NCBI RefSeq assembly: GCF_014655955.1
Contig: NZ_BNBO01000001.1
Location: 31,407 to 95,406 of the forward strand
Direction: 5' to 3'
Source of the DNA: Kitasatospora indigofera
Lineage (GTDB): Bacteria; Actinomycetota; Actinomycetes; Streptomycetales; Streptomycetaceae
Length of the DNA: 64,000 bases
The translations under genes were made by a program, and so were the position numbers. Below, piece by piece: positions 26,386 through 34,445 of this stretch. Under the pieces are notes generated by a model, which saw only the letters and a list, made by a program, of their open reading frames with translations, was not told the origin of the DNA and made no database searches. Position 1 is the stretch's first letter. Every line of letters begins with the position of its first letter.

Positions 26386-27912
26386 TCAGCTTCCGTCCGG
26401 GTGGAGCATCAGGGCTGCCGTCCGGAGCAGGATCTTGACGTCCTGCCACAGGCTCCAGCTCTCGATGTAGCGGTTGTCGAAGCGGGCCCGGTCCTCGATG
26501 GAGGTGTCGCCGCGCAGGCCGTTGACCTGGGCGAGACCGGTGAGGCCGACGGGGACGCGGTGCCGGTCGGCGTACTCCGGGTACGCCTGGCCGAAGCGCA
26601 TCACGAAGTACGGGCGCTCCGGCCGGGGGCCGACCAGGCTCATGTCGCCGCGCAGGATGTTCCACAGCTGCGGCAGCTCGTCCAGCGAGCTGCGGCGCAG
26701 CAGCTTGCCGACGGCGCCCATCCGGTGGTCCTGGGCGATGTTCCAGCGGGTGGCCGACTCGTGCTCGTTGCTGGGCCGCAGGGTGCGGAACTTGAGCAGG
26801 GTGAAGACCCGGCCGTCGAGTCCGGTGCGCTGCTGGCGGAAGAGCACGCCCGAGCCGGTGTCGAAGCGGACGGCGAGCGCGCAGGCGGCCAGCACCGGCG
26901 CCAGGGCGATCAGGCCGAGGGCGGCGGCGGTGATGTCGAGGGCGCGCTTGCCGGCCCAGCCGGGGCGGCGCATCGCGGGGCGGCCGATCCGCAGGCAGGG
27001 GAAGCCCCAGAGGTGGTCGCCGCCGCGCGGGCGGGCGGGCCCCGGCAGCGAGCCGTACTCCCGCAGGGCGGGGACCAGCCAGACCTGGCAGCCCAGCCGG
27101 GCGGCCTCGCGCAGGGCGGCGGCGGTCTCCGTGCCGTCGGCGGCGCCCTCGGTGGCGAGCACGTGGTGGACGCGGTGGCGGCGGACCTCGCGTTCGAGCG
27201 CCTCGCGGCCGCCGAGGACGGGCAGCCCGGTGCCCTCGGCGGTCAGCACCGGGTCCGGGTCGAGGAAGCCGACCGGGCGCAGGCCGTACTCGCGGCGCTC
27301 GGTGAGCGCGGCGGCGACCCACTGGCCGAGCTGGCCGGCGCCGAGCAGCAGGACGGGGCTGGGACGGCGGCGGCGGGCCCGGCGGATGAGGTGGTAGGAG
27401 ACGGCGCGGCCGCAGCTGGCGAGCAGCAGGAAGACGCCCAGCAGGGTGAGCAGCCGGACCGGGGTGCCGGTGCCCCGGTCGGGCCAGCGGCCGTCGAGGC
27501 AGCCGGCCACGGTGACGGCGAAGGCGGTGGCGACCACGGACCGGGCCGCGAGGGCGGGGAGTTCGTCCAGGGCGGAGAGGCTGAGCCGGGTGCGGTAGAG
27601 GCCGCCGGCGAGGTTGAGCACCAGCAGCAGCCCGAGCAGGGTGCTGGTGGCGAGCAGCGGCCGGTCGCGGCCGGTGGCGCCGAGGGTGGCGGTGCCGACG
27701 GCGGCGGCGGCGCCGAGGGCGAGGATGTCCACGGTGACCAGCGCGGCGGGCAGCGCGAGCCGGGAGCGGAACGGCCGGCGGTGGCGGCCGATCGCCGGGG
27801 CGGTCCGGGCCGGGCCGGCGGCGGCCGGGCGGTCCAGGACTCCGGTGGCGGGCCGGCGGGCGGCGGCCATGGATCCGCCCGGCCTCGGCACGCTCTCGTG
27901 GTCAATGGTCAT
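26386..27912 (-). CDS. Polyprenyl glycosylphosphotransferase, EPS initiating enzyme
   Basis: The 508-residue WbaP/CpsE-type protein has four predicted N-terminal transmembrane helices, a central Rossmann-like domain (VLLLGAGQLGQWVAAAL) and a C-terminal bacterial sugar transferase domain (RALDITAAALGLIALAPVLA, LFRQQRTGLDGRVFTLLKFRT, SLDELPQLWNILRGDMSLVGPRPERP). It transfers a sugar-1-phosphate to undecaprenyl phosphate, starting repeat-unit assembly. It heads the operon after an AT-rich 331-nt spacer. ATG 27912. Confidence 0.93.
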   Translation of the reverse strand: MTIDHESVPRPGGSMAAARRPATGVLDRPAAAGPARTAPAIGRHRRPFRSRLALPAALVTVDILALGAAAAVGTATLGATGRDRPLLATSTLLGLLLVLNLAGGLYRTRLSLSALDELPALAARSVVATAFAVTVAGCLDGRWPDRGTGTPVRLLTLLGVFLLLASCGRAVSYHLIRRARRRRPSPVLLLGAGQLGQWVAAALTERREYGLRPVGFLDPDPVLTAEGTGLPVLGGREALEREVRRHRVHHVLATEGAADGTETAAALREAARLGCQVWLVPALREYGSLPGPARPRGGDHLWGFPCLRIGRPAMRRPGWAGKRALDITAAALGLIALAPVLAACALAVRFDTGSGVLFRQQRTGLDGRVFTLLKFRTLRPSNEHESATRWNIAQDHRMGAVGKLLRRSSLDELPQLWNILRGDMSLVGPRPERPYFVMRFGQAYPEYADRHRVPVGLTGLAQVNGLRGDTSIEDRARFDNRYIESWSLWQDVKILLRTAALMLHPDGS

Positions 27913-28180
27913 CAGCGCACGAACTCCCCTGCTGTGTGCCCGTGACGTCGGGAGTGCGGCTCCCGGTCCCCCGGGGCGGCCGTCCCGGCCCGGTGGGCGC
28001 GGTCCAGGTGGTACCTGCCGCCGCGAACGAATTTCGGCATGTTCGATGGACTGCCGAGGCGAATGGAAAGGAAGCAGGCAAATTCAGACAATACCGAACG
28101 CTGGCTTTTTTCCTGGAAGTTGACGTGCCACTTCATTCCACCCGCCCATTAATAGGAATGTCCGACTTGAAGCCTCGTCC

Positions 28181-28201
28181 TATTCGGTTGAGGTGCGAAT
28201 A
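28181..28201. promoter_or_regulatory. Dyad TATTCG-N9-CGAATA upstream of EPS operon
   Basis: A 6-bp perfect inverted repeat with a 9-nt centre, in the AT-rich spacer (27913-28243) between the upstream glycosyltransferase and the initiating transferase. The spacer is far less GC-rich than its surroundings and must hold the operon promoter. I could not fix a -35/-10 pair. The dyad is a candidate operator. Confidence 0.4.
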
Positions 28202-28243
28202 CGGCAGCACCTTCGCGGCGAGCATTCACGGCTGGTAGAACGA

Positions 28244-29407
28244 TCAGATCCGCCCCGGGACACGGTCCTCGCCGCGCCCGGCTGTCCGCCCGTTCCGGCC
28301 CGTCCGCACAACAGTCCGGTACAGCGCTTCGACCCCTTCCACCACCGCCCGGACGTCATGGTTCGCCGCCACGTGCGCCCGGGCCGCCGCCCCCCGCCGT
28401 TCGCATTCGATCGGATCCGCCAGCGCCCGGGCGATCCCCGCGGCCAGCGCGACCGGATCCCCGGCCGGCACCGGACCGCCCGCCCGCCCGGACGGCGGCA
28501 GGCACTCCCGCGCGCCCGGCACGTCGGTCAGCAGTACGGGCCGGCCTGCCGCCATCGCCTCCAGCGGCGCCAGCGCCATCCCCTCCCAGCGCGAGGGCAG
28601 CACCACCAGGTCGGCCGCCGCCAGCCAGGGGCGCGGATCCGGCACGTCACCGGCCGCCCTGACCCGGAACGGCTCCGCCAACTCCCTCACCGTGGCTGCC
28701 AGTACGGCCTCGTCCGGACCGCCGCCGACCAGGGCCAGCCGGGCCGCCGGCACCCGCGCCAGCACCTGCGGCCAGGCCGCCAGCAGGACGTCCTGGCCCT
28801 TCTGGCGGCAGAGCCGGCCGACACAGACCGCGAGCGGGGCCTCCAGGTCCAGGCCCAGCGACATCCGGGCCGCGCGCCGGTCGGCGGGTGCGTAGTGGCG
28901 CACGTCCACGCCGTTCGGGACGACCGCCCAGCTCGCCCGGACCCCGGCCTCCTCGCCGTCCCGCCGCTCCTGCTCGCTGACGCAGAGCACCCGGTCCGCC
29001 CAGCGGGCCGCGTACCGCTCCCAGCGCAGGGTGGCCGCCGCCAGCGGGCCCTCCACCGCCGCGAACGACCAGGCGTGCGGCTGGAAGACGGTCGGCACCG
29101 ACCCCCGGACGGCCAGCCGGCCGGCCAGCCCCGCCTTGGCACTGTGCAGGTGGAGCACGTCGGGCTCGGCCTCCCGGACGATCCGGCGCAGCCGCCAGGC
29201 CTCGGCCGCGGTCGCCGGGCCGGGCGAGCGGCGGGCCGGCCAGTCCCGCACCAGCGCCCCCGCCGCGGCGGCCGCGGGCGCCAGCCGGCCCTCGCCCGGG
29301 CAGGCCACCAGCACCCGGTGGCCCGCCTCGCGCTGGCCGCGGACCAGGTCCACCAGCACCCGGGCGACCCCGCCGTCGACGGGCTGGGCGATGTGAAGGA
29401 TCGTCAT
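28244..29407 (-). CDS. Glycosyltransferase family 4 protein (upstream of EPS operon)
   Basis: The 387-residue GT-B enzyme opens MTILHIAQPVDGGVARVLVDLV, carries the HLHSAKAGLAGR segment, the CVGRLCRQKGQDVLLAAW donor motif and PSRWEGMALAPLEAMAAGRPVL (EX7E-like). The ATG at 29407 is preferred; GTG 29413 would add two residues. It is transcribed in the same direction as the polysaccharide operon but separated by the AT-rich spacer, so it is probably its own unit serving the same polymer. Confidence 0.9.
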   Translation of the reverse strand: MTILHIAQPVDGGVARVLVDLVRGQREAGHRVLVACPGEGRLAPAAAAAGALVRDWPARRSPGPATAAEAWRLRRIVREAEPDVLHLHSAKAGLAGRLAVRGSVPTVFQPHAWSFAAVEGPLAAATLRWERYAARWADRVLCVSEQERRDGEEAGVRASWAVVPNGVDVRHYAPADRRAARMSLGLDLEAPLAVCVGRLCRQKGQDVLLAAWPQVLARVPAARLALVGGGPDEAVLAATVRELAEPFRVRAAGDVPDPRPWLAAADLVVLPSRWEGMALAPLEAMAAGRPVLLTDVPGARECLPPSGRAGGPVPAGDPVALAAGIARALADPIECERRGAAARAHVAANHDVRAVVEGVEALYRTVVRTGRNGRTAGRGEDRVPGRI

Positions 29408-29554
29408 AGACACGGCCGCGAGCCTAGGGTCCGCCCGCCGCCGCGAAACCCCTACACGACCCGCCGGAACAGGCTTCCACCCGTACGGCGCGGAAGGCCG
29501 TACGGGTGTCCGGGCCGCTCGAACGGGCTTGCCCGCCGGGCGGGTTGCCCAGGG

Positions 29555-29618
29555 GCCGGGCGATCAGGCCGGTCGATCAGCCGGGCGGGCCGGTCGATCA
29601 GCCGGTCGGGCCGGTCAG
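29555..29618. repeat. Degenerate 13-bp GCCGGTCGATCAG repeats
   Basis: GCCGGGCGATCAG (29555-29567), GCCGGTCGATCAG (29568-29580) and another exact copy (29589-29601) are followed by shortened GCCGGTCGG and GCCGGTCAG units that run into the stop codon of the SRPBCC gene. The array lies in that gene's 3' region. Confidence 0.85.
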
Positions 29619-30055
29619 CGGACCTCGTCCGCGAGGGCGGCCAGCACCTGGTCGTGGATCCGGTTGAGGCCCTTCGGGGCGAAGGTCCGCTCGAAGAAGC
29701 CGCCGATGCCGCCCGCGCCCTGCCAGGTGGTCTCGACCGTCACCTTGGCCCGGCCCTCGCCGGCCGCCGAGACCGTCCAGGTGATCACCATGCTGGAGTT
29801 GGCGTCGCTCTCCACCAGCTTCTCCGGGCTCGGCGAGGTGACGGTGAACAGGCAGTCCCGCACCCGCTTCTCGGTGGCCTGCAGCCGCCAGTGCACCTCG
29901 GTGCCGGCGCCGGTGCCGCCCGCCCGCACCTCGTACTCGCTGTACTGCGCGGGCAGCAGCTTCGGGCGGGTCACCTGGTAGTCGGCGAGGGCCTCGTACA
30001 CCCGCTCGGGGGAAGCCTCGTAGACCCGCTCGGTGGTGGCGTACACCTGTCCCAT
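29615..30055 (-). CDS. SRPBCC/START-fold protein
   Basis: The 146-residue protein has the Bet v1/polyketide-cyclase-like pattern: ATTERVYEASPERVYEALADYQ at the start, a curved beta-sheet region (YEVRAGGTGAGTEVHWRLQATE, MVITWTVSA, AKVTVETTW) and a long C-terminal helix. These folds bind hydrophobic ligands; no reaction can be assigned. ATG 30055 follows GAGGAGTGCAAGGTC; an upstream ATG at 30100 lacks an SD. It is separated from the ABC operon by a hairpin. Confidence 0.83.
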   Translation of the reverse strand: MGQVYATTERVYEASPERVYEALADYQVTRPKLLPAQYSEYEVRAGGTGAGTEVHWRLQATEKRVRDCLFTVTSPSPEKLVESDANSSMVITWTVSAAGEGRAKVTVETTWQGAGGIGGFFERTFAPKGLNRIHDQVLAALADEVR

Positions 30056-30124
30056 GACCTTGCACTCCTCGACTGGAATCCGGTAACTCCGGCAAGCCAA
30101 CCACCGGTGCGGCCCGGCACCAAA

Positions 30125-30164
30125 CCGGCGCGGCCGCGCCGGGCGCCGGGCCCGGCCGCGCCGG
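30125..30164 (-). terminator. Hairpin after ABC exporter operon
   Basis: CCGGCGCGGCCG (30125-30136) and CGGCCGCGCCGG (30153-30164) form a 12-bp stem with a GC-rich loop, 12 nt past the last permease stop. Confidence 0.65.
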
Positions 30165-30176
30165 CCGGGGATCGGT

Positions 30177-31181
30177 TCAGACCAGCCGCAGCCCGCCGGT
30201 CCGCTGCGCCCTGGCCTCCCCCAGCCGCAGCGCCAGCACCGCGGCGGCGAGCAGCAGGGCGCACAGCACGGCCAGCCAGGCCAGCGCCGGTGCCAGCGCG
30301 GCCAGGCCCTGCCGCTCCAGCAGGGCCCCGCGCACCACCGCCAGGCTGCCGGTCAGCGGCAGCGCCGCGCCGAGCACCCGGAGCACGCCGGGCAGGGCGA
30401 ACACCGGCAGCCGCACGCCGCCGACGAACCACATCGGATCGTCCAGCACGGTGTAGACGAAGGTGGAGTCGCGGGAGAACACCATCAGGCTGTTGAGCAG
30501 CGCGCCCCAGGCCATCGCCGGCAGCAGCAGGGCCAGCAGCACCACCGGGTACATCCAGGGTCCGGCCACGTCCAGGCTGCCGAACCCGAAGGCGGCCGCG
30601 CCGAGGAAGCAGGTGAGCAGCCAGGCGTTCTGCAGCAGCGCGCCGGCGCCGTTGGCGAGCATCAGCACCAGCCGGCCGGCCGGCGAGAGGAAGAGCAGTT
30701 CCAGGGTGCCGGTGGTCCGCTCGTAGGAGAAGTTCCAGGCGGACTGCACCAGGGAGAAGAAGAAGGCCCAGGCGAGCGCGCCGGTGGCGAGGAAGCCGAG
30801 CAGCTTCGCCGGGTCGGCGGCGAGCGGCCACCGGGCGGCGGCGGCCGAGCCTGCCGCGATCGGGTGCAGGGTGTAGTAGGTGGCGGCGAGCTGGAGCAGC
30901 GGCCAGATCAGCATGGAGGCCACCACCAGGGGCTGGCCGAACATGGTCCGGTGCTGCTTGAGCGCCTCGGCGGCGAACACCCTTCCGGCGTGGCGCAGTT
31001 CGGCGCCGATCAGGCGGGCGGCCGGCCGGGGCGGACGCGGCCGGCGGGGCGGGCGGACGGGGCCGGGGCCGCCGGGCCGGCCGGGCTCGCCCGGCCGCAG
31101 CGGCAGCAGCCGGTCGGCGAGCGGGAGCAGCAGGGCCTCGGTGCTGGGCAGGCCGCCCGGGTGCTGGGCGCGCCCGCTCAC
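30177..31181 (-). CDS. ABC-2 type permease
   Basis: The 334-residue protein has a Pro/Arg-rich cytoplasmic N-terminus and six transmembrane helices with the ABC-2 topology (LIWPLLQLAATYYTL, FERTTGTLELLFLSPAGRLVL-like coupling region reading SYERTTGTLELL). It pairs with the ATPase and second permease as an exporter. The GTG at 31181 overlaps the ATPase stop (GTGA). Confidence 0.85.
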   Translation of the reverse strand: MSGRAQHPGGLPSTEALLLPLADRLLPLRPGEPGRPGGPGPVRPPRRPRPPRPAARLIGAELRHAGRVFAAEALKQHRTMFGQPLVVASMLIWPLLQLAATYYTLHPIAAGSAAAARWPLAADPAKLLGFLATGALAWAFFFSLVQSAWNFSYERTTGTLELLFLSPAGRLVLMLANGAGALLQNAWLLTCFLGAAAFGFGSLDVAGPWMYPVVLLALLLPAMAWGALLNSLMVFSRDSTFVYTVLDDPMWFVGGVRLPVFALPGVLRVLGAALPLTGSLAVVRGALLERQGLAALAPALAWLAVLCALLLAAAVLALRLGEARAQRTGGLRLV

Positions 31182-32266
31182 GCCGCCACCTCCGTACCGG
31201 CGCTGGTCGGCGCGGCCGGGCCGGCGCCGGCGCCGGCGCCGGAACGGGGGCCGGGGGCGGCACGGGGGCCCGTTCCGGCTCCGGTGCCCGGGCCGGCGCT
31301 GCCGTCGGCGAGCGCGAGGATCGCGTCCTCCAGGCTGGCCTCGGTGACCTCCAGGCCGCCGATCGCCCCGCCCGCCCCGACGACGGCCCCGGCCAGCGGT
31401 CCGGCGATGTCCTCGGGGTGATGGACGGTCACCAGCAGGCCGCCGTCGGCGGTGGGCGCGAGCTGCGGCTCGGCGCCGATCCCGCGGACGAACCCGGTGA
31501 TCCGGTCGGTCAGTCCGGGCGACGGGTTGGTGACGGTGACCCGGACGGCCCGGTGACTGCCCGTGGCCGCCTTGAGCTCGGCCGGGCTGCCCTCGGCGAG
31601 GTGGCGGCCGTCGGCGATCACGTAGACGTGCCGGCAGAGCTCCTCGACCTCGGCCAGGTAGTGCGAGGTGAGCAGGACGCCCCGGCCCTCGGTGGCCAGG
31701 TCGGCGACGACCCGGCGCAGGTCGCGGGCGATCGGGGCGTCCAGCCCGAGGGTGGGCTCGTCCAGCAGCAGGTAGGCGGGGTCGTTGACCAGCCCGCGGG
31801 CGATCGAGAGCCGCTGGGCCATGCCGCGCGAGTAGCGCTCGACCGGGATGTCGGCGGCGTGGCCGAGGCCGACGAGGTCGAGCAGCTCACCCGTCCGACG
31901 GCGCAGGACCGGGGCCGGCACGTCGTAGAGGCGGCCGAAGTAGCGCAGGTTCTCGGCGCCGGTGAGCTTGCCGTAGACCATCCGCTCGCCGCCGGCGATC
32001 AGGTTGATCCGGCGGCGGGCCTCCCGGGCGTGCTCGACCAGGTCGAGGCCGTCCAGGGTGACGGTGCCCGAGGTGGGGCGCAGCAGGGTGGCGAGGATCT
32101 TGATGGTGGAGGTCTTGCCGGCGCCGTTGAGGCCCAGCAGGCCGGTCACCCGGCCGGGCGGGATCAGCAGGTCGAGGCCGTCCACCGCGGTCTTCTCCAG
32201 GCGCGGACCGAACAGGCCCTTCTCCCGGACGCGGAAGGTCTTGCGGAGGTCGTGGGTGCGGATCAC
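31178..32266 (-). CDS. ABC exporter ATPase (DrrA-like)
   Basis: A 362-residue ATPase with Walker A GLNGAGKTS, signature YSRGMAQRLSIARGL, Walker B YLLLDEPTLGLD and the switch His in LLTSHY. A C-terminal extension of about 120 residues includes an Ala/Gly/Pro-rich tail, like drug-export ATPases. GTG 32266 is chosen because GGAG lies 9 nt upstream and IRTHDLRKTF begins there; ATG 32290 would overlap the upstream permease without an SD. It is the middle gene of the exporter operon. Confidence 0.88.
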   Translation of the reverse strand: MIRTHDLRKTFRVREKGLFGPRLEKTAVDGLDLLIPPGRVTGLLGLNGAGKTSTIKILATLLRPTSGTVTLDGLDLVEHAREARRRINLIAGGERMVYGKLTGAENLRYFGRLYDVPAPVLRRRTGELLDLVGLGHAADIPVERYSRGMAQRLSIARGLVNDPAYLLLDEPTLGLDAPIARDLRRVVADLATEGRGVLLTSHYLAEVEELCRHVYVIADGRHLAEGSPAELKAATGSHRAVRVTVTNPSPGLTDRITGFVRGIGAEPQLAPTADGGLLVTVHHPEDIAGPLAGAVVGAGGAIGGLEVTEASLEDAILALADGSAGPGTGAGTGPRAAPGPRSGAGAGAGPAAPTSAGTEVAA

Positions 32267-32267
32267 G

Positions 32268-33071
32268 TCAGTAACTCCGTTCGATGGCACGGCGTTCGGC
32301 GCCGGGCAGGACGAGCAGGCCGAGCAGCAGGTACCCCGCGCCGAGGGCGAGGCAGGTGAGCAGGCGCGGCGCGAGGTCGGCCAGGCCGGCGCCGTGCGAG
32401 AGGGCGCCGCGCAGCACGTCCATCGCCGAGGTGACGGGCAGCGTCTCGGCCAGCAGGCGGGCCGGCTCGGGCAGGTAACTGTTGGGGAAGGTGATGCCGC
32501 AGAGCAGGGAGACGGCGAGGAAGACGGTGTTCTGCGAGATGTGCGCCTCCCCCGCGACGATCATGAGGGCGCCGAGGACGACCGAGAGGGCGAAGACCGC
32601 GAAGGCCAGGGCCAGGACCCCGGCGAGGGCGGCGAGCGGCTGGCAGGCGGGCAGGGTGATGCCGAGCAGGGCCGCGAAGCCGCCGAGCAGGCCCACCTCC
32701 ACCACGGTGTTGGCCAGCGCGAACCCGGTGAAGCCCAGCAGGTAGGGCAGCCGGCCGGCCGGGGCGACCAGCAGTGCGCCGAGGGTGCCCTGGCGCTGTT
32801 CGGTGATCAGGGCCTTGCTGCTCCAGAGCAGCATCCGGACGGTGAACATGAAGGCGCCGGCGCCGATCGCGATGTAGCCGAGGTAGTCGGCGCCGCCGGT
32901 GCGGGCGGTGAAGTCGGCGGCCACGGTGCCGCCGCCGACGGCGTGCAGGGCCAGGTAGGACAGGCCGATGGTGAGGATGCCGGTCAGCAGGCAGCCGACG
33001 GCGTAGGACCAGGGGTAGGCCCGGCCGGTCATGGTCCAGGTGCGGCGCAGGGTCGCCCAGGCGACGGGCAT
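32268..33071 (-). CDS. ABC-2 type permease, first gene of exporter operon
   Basis: The 267-residue protein has six transmembrane helices and the ABC-2 coupling segment ITEQRQGTLGALLVAPAGRLPYLLG. SD AAGGAG with a 4-nt spacer precedes ATG 33071. The stop is 2 nt before the ATPase GTG. The presence of two different permeases plus one ATPase suggests a heterodimeric membrane pore. Substrate is unknown; the adjacent redox-type regulator hints at a toxic or oxidising compound. Confidence 0.87.
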   Translation of the reverse strand: MPVAWATLRRTWTMTGRAYPWSYAVGCLLTGILTIGLSYLALHAVGGGTVAADFTARTGGADYLGYIAIGAGAFMFTVRMLLWSSKALITEQRQGTLGALLVAPAGRLPYLLGFTGFALANTVVEVGLLGGFAALLGITLPACQPLAALAGVLALAFAVFALSVVLGALMIVAGEAHISQNTVFLAVSLLCGITFPNSYLPEPARLLAETLPVTSAMDVLRGALSHGAGLADLAPRLLTCLALGAGYLLLGLLVLPGAERRAIERSY

Positions 33072-33301
33072 GCGGCTCCTTCCGGGTGTCGGGTGCGCTC
33101 GGGTGCGGGCTGCTCTCGGGTGCGGGGTGCGCCCGGGGCGGTGGGGCTGTCGGAGTGCGGGTGCTCTCGGGGCGGGCGGCCTCACGGCCGGACGGGGCCC
33201 GGCTGCTTGGCGGGTACCGGGCACCGGCGGGTGCGGGGTACCGGGTGCCGGCAGGCCCCGGGTACTGGCGGGTGCCGGCCGGGCCAGCGGCGGGCACCTG
33301 T

Positions 33302-33341
33302 GAGTTCCGATTAGGAACTTACTAGTTCCCTTTTGAAACTC
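33302..33341. promoter_or_regulatory. 40-bp nested palindromic operator
   Basis: Two inverted repeats share one centre (33321.5): outer GAGTT (33302-33306)/AACTC (33337-33341) and inner GGAACT (33314-33319)/AGTTCC (33324-33329). A third pair, GTTCC (33304-33308)/GGAAC (33314-33318), is superposed. It lies between the divergent exporter operon and the HxlR-Prx gene and overlaps the exporter promoter, so it is a likely binding site of the HxlR protein. Confidence 0.75.
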
Positions 33342-33345
33342 GCAA
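33316..33345 (-). promoter_or_regulatory. Putative promoter of ABC exporter operon
   Basis: On the minus strand the -35 TTGCGA (33345-33340) is 18 nt from the -10 TAAGTT (33321-33316). The -10 sits exactly in the centre of the nested palindrome. The transcript would carry a leader of about 240 nt through G-rich (here C-rich) degenerate CGGGTGC repeats at 33072-33300. Confidence 0.5.
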
Positions 33346-33481
33346 GCCCGGTGCGAGGATGGGAGCCCGCCGGCGCCACGCCGGCCCACGGACGAGCCGG
33401 CCGGCGAAGGCACCGGCCGGCGAAGGCACCGGCCGGTGAGTGGCCGGCGCGAGGGCACCGGCCCGCGAAGGAGGAGCGGCC

Positions 33482-34414
33482 GTGCCCAGAGCAGTGCCCG
33501 AACGCGACGCCGACTGTGCGATCGCCCAGTCCGCGGCCGTGATCGGCGACTGGTGGAGCATCCTGGTGGTCCGCGAGGTGGCCCGCGGCCGGCTGCGCTT
33601 CGACGACCTCCAGCACGAGCTCGGCATCTCCCGCAAGGTGCTCACCGAACGGCTGGTCCACCTCGGCGAGAGCGGCGTCCTGGAGCGGGTGCCCTACCAG
33701 CGGGGCCCGGTCCGCTACGAGTACCGGCTGACCGAGGCCGGGCGCGGACTGCTGCCGGTCCTGGTCACCATGCAGGACTGGGCCGACCGCTGGCTGCTCG
33801 GCGACGGCACGCTCTCCGGCTCCGCCGCGCCGGACAGCGCCGAGGCGGCCCGGATGCTCGCCCTACCGGGCACCCGGCTGCCGGCGCTCACCCTGCCCGC
33901 GCACACCGGCGGCGAGCTCGACCCGGTCGACCCGGCGGCGGCCGCCACGGTGCTCTTCTGCTACCCGGCGACCGGGCGGCCCGCCCCGCTGCCCGAGGAG
34001 TGGAACGACATCCCGGGCGCGGTCGGCTGCACCCTGGAGAACCGGCTGTTCCGCGAGGCGTACCCGGACTTCCGGGCGGCCGGCGTGGCCGTGCACGGCG
34101 TCAGCACCCAGCGACCGGACGAGCAGCGGGCGTTCGCCGCCGCGGAAGACCTCCCGTTCACCCTGCTCTCCGACCTGGACGTCCGGCTGGCGGCGGCGCT
34201 GCGGCTGCCCACCTTCCACGTGGGCCAGGGCCTGCGGCTGAAGCGGTCCGTCCTGGTGGTGGACCGCGAGCGGGTGGTCCGGCACGTGGTCTTCCCGGTC
34301 ACGGACATCCCGGCGGCCGTCGGACAGGCCCTCGCGGTGGCGCGGGCGGTGGCCGGCGAAGCCCCGGCGCCCCTCCCGGCCGGGCCGCCACCCACCTCCT
34401 CCCCGGCCGGGTAA
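33482..34414 (+). CDS. HxlR-type regulator fused to a peroxiredoxin domain
   Basis: This 310-residue protein joins an HxlR winged helix (about 10-105: DCAIAQSAAVIGDWWSILVVREV, FDDLQHELGISRKVLTERLVHL, RYEYRLTEAG) to an AhpC/TSA-type peroxiredoxin-like domain (about 125-275: VLFCYPATGRP, VGCTLENRLFREAYPDF, VHGVSTQ, FTLLSDLDVRLAAALRL). GCT carries the expected peroxidatic-type Cys. The GTG at 33482 has AGGAGG upstream. It faces an ABC exporter operon across a palindromic operator. A peroxide- or quinone-sensing repressor is inferred; HxlR relatives commonly sense thiol stress. Confidence 0.87.
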   Translation: MPRAVPERDADCAIAQSAAVIGDWWSILVVREVARGRLRFDDLQHELGISRKVLTERLVHLGESGVLERVPYQRGPVRYEYRLTEAGRGLLPVLVTMQDWADRWLLGDGTLSGSAAPDSAEAARMLALPGTRLPALTLPAHTGGELDPVDPAAAATVLFCYPATGRPAPLPEEWNDIPGAVGCTLENRLFREAYPDFRAAGVAVHGVSTQRPDEQRAFAAAEDLPFTLLSDLDVRLAAALRLPTFHVGQGLRLKRSVLVVDRERVVRHVVFPVTDIPAAVGQALAVARAVAGEAPAPLPAGPPPTSSPAG

Positions 34415-34445
34415 ACCGTTCGCGGTCGGACCGGGCGCGCAGGCT

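Noticed and set aside
27912..28136. 74-codon minus-strand frame ending exactly at the initiating transferase start (TGATG)
   Set aside because: It lies in the AT-rich promoter spacer, has no SD, and its codon third positions do not show the strong GC bias of real genes here. The stop/start overlap is probably chance.
33072..33300. CGGGTGC-rich region as a possible coding or structured RNA element
   Set aside because: Frames are short and low in complexity and no conserved RNA motif is seen. It is best read as the exporter leader region.
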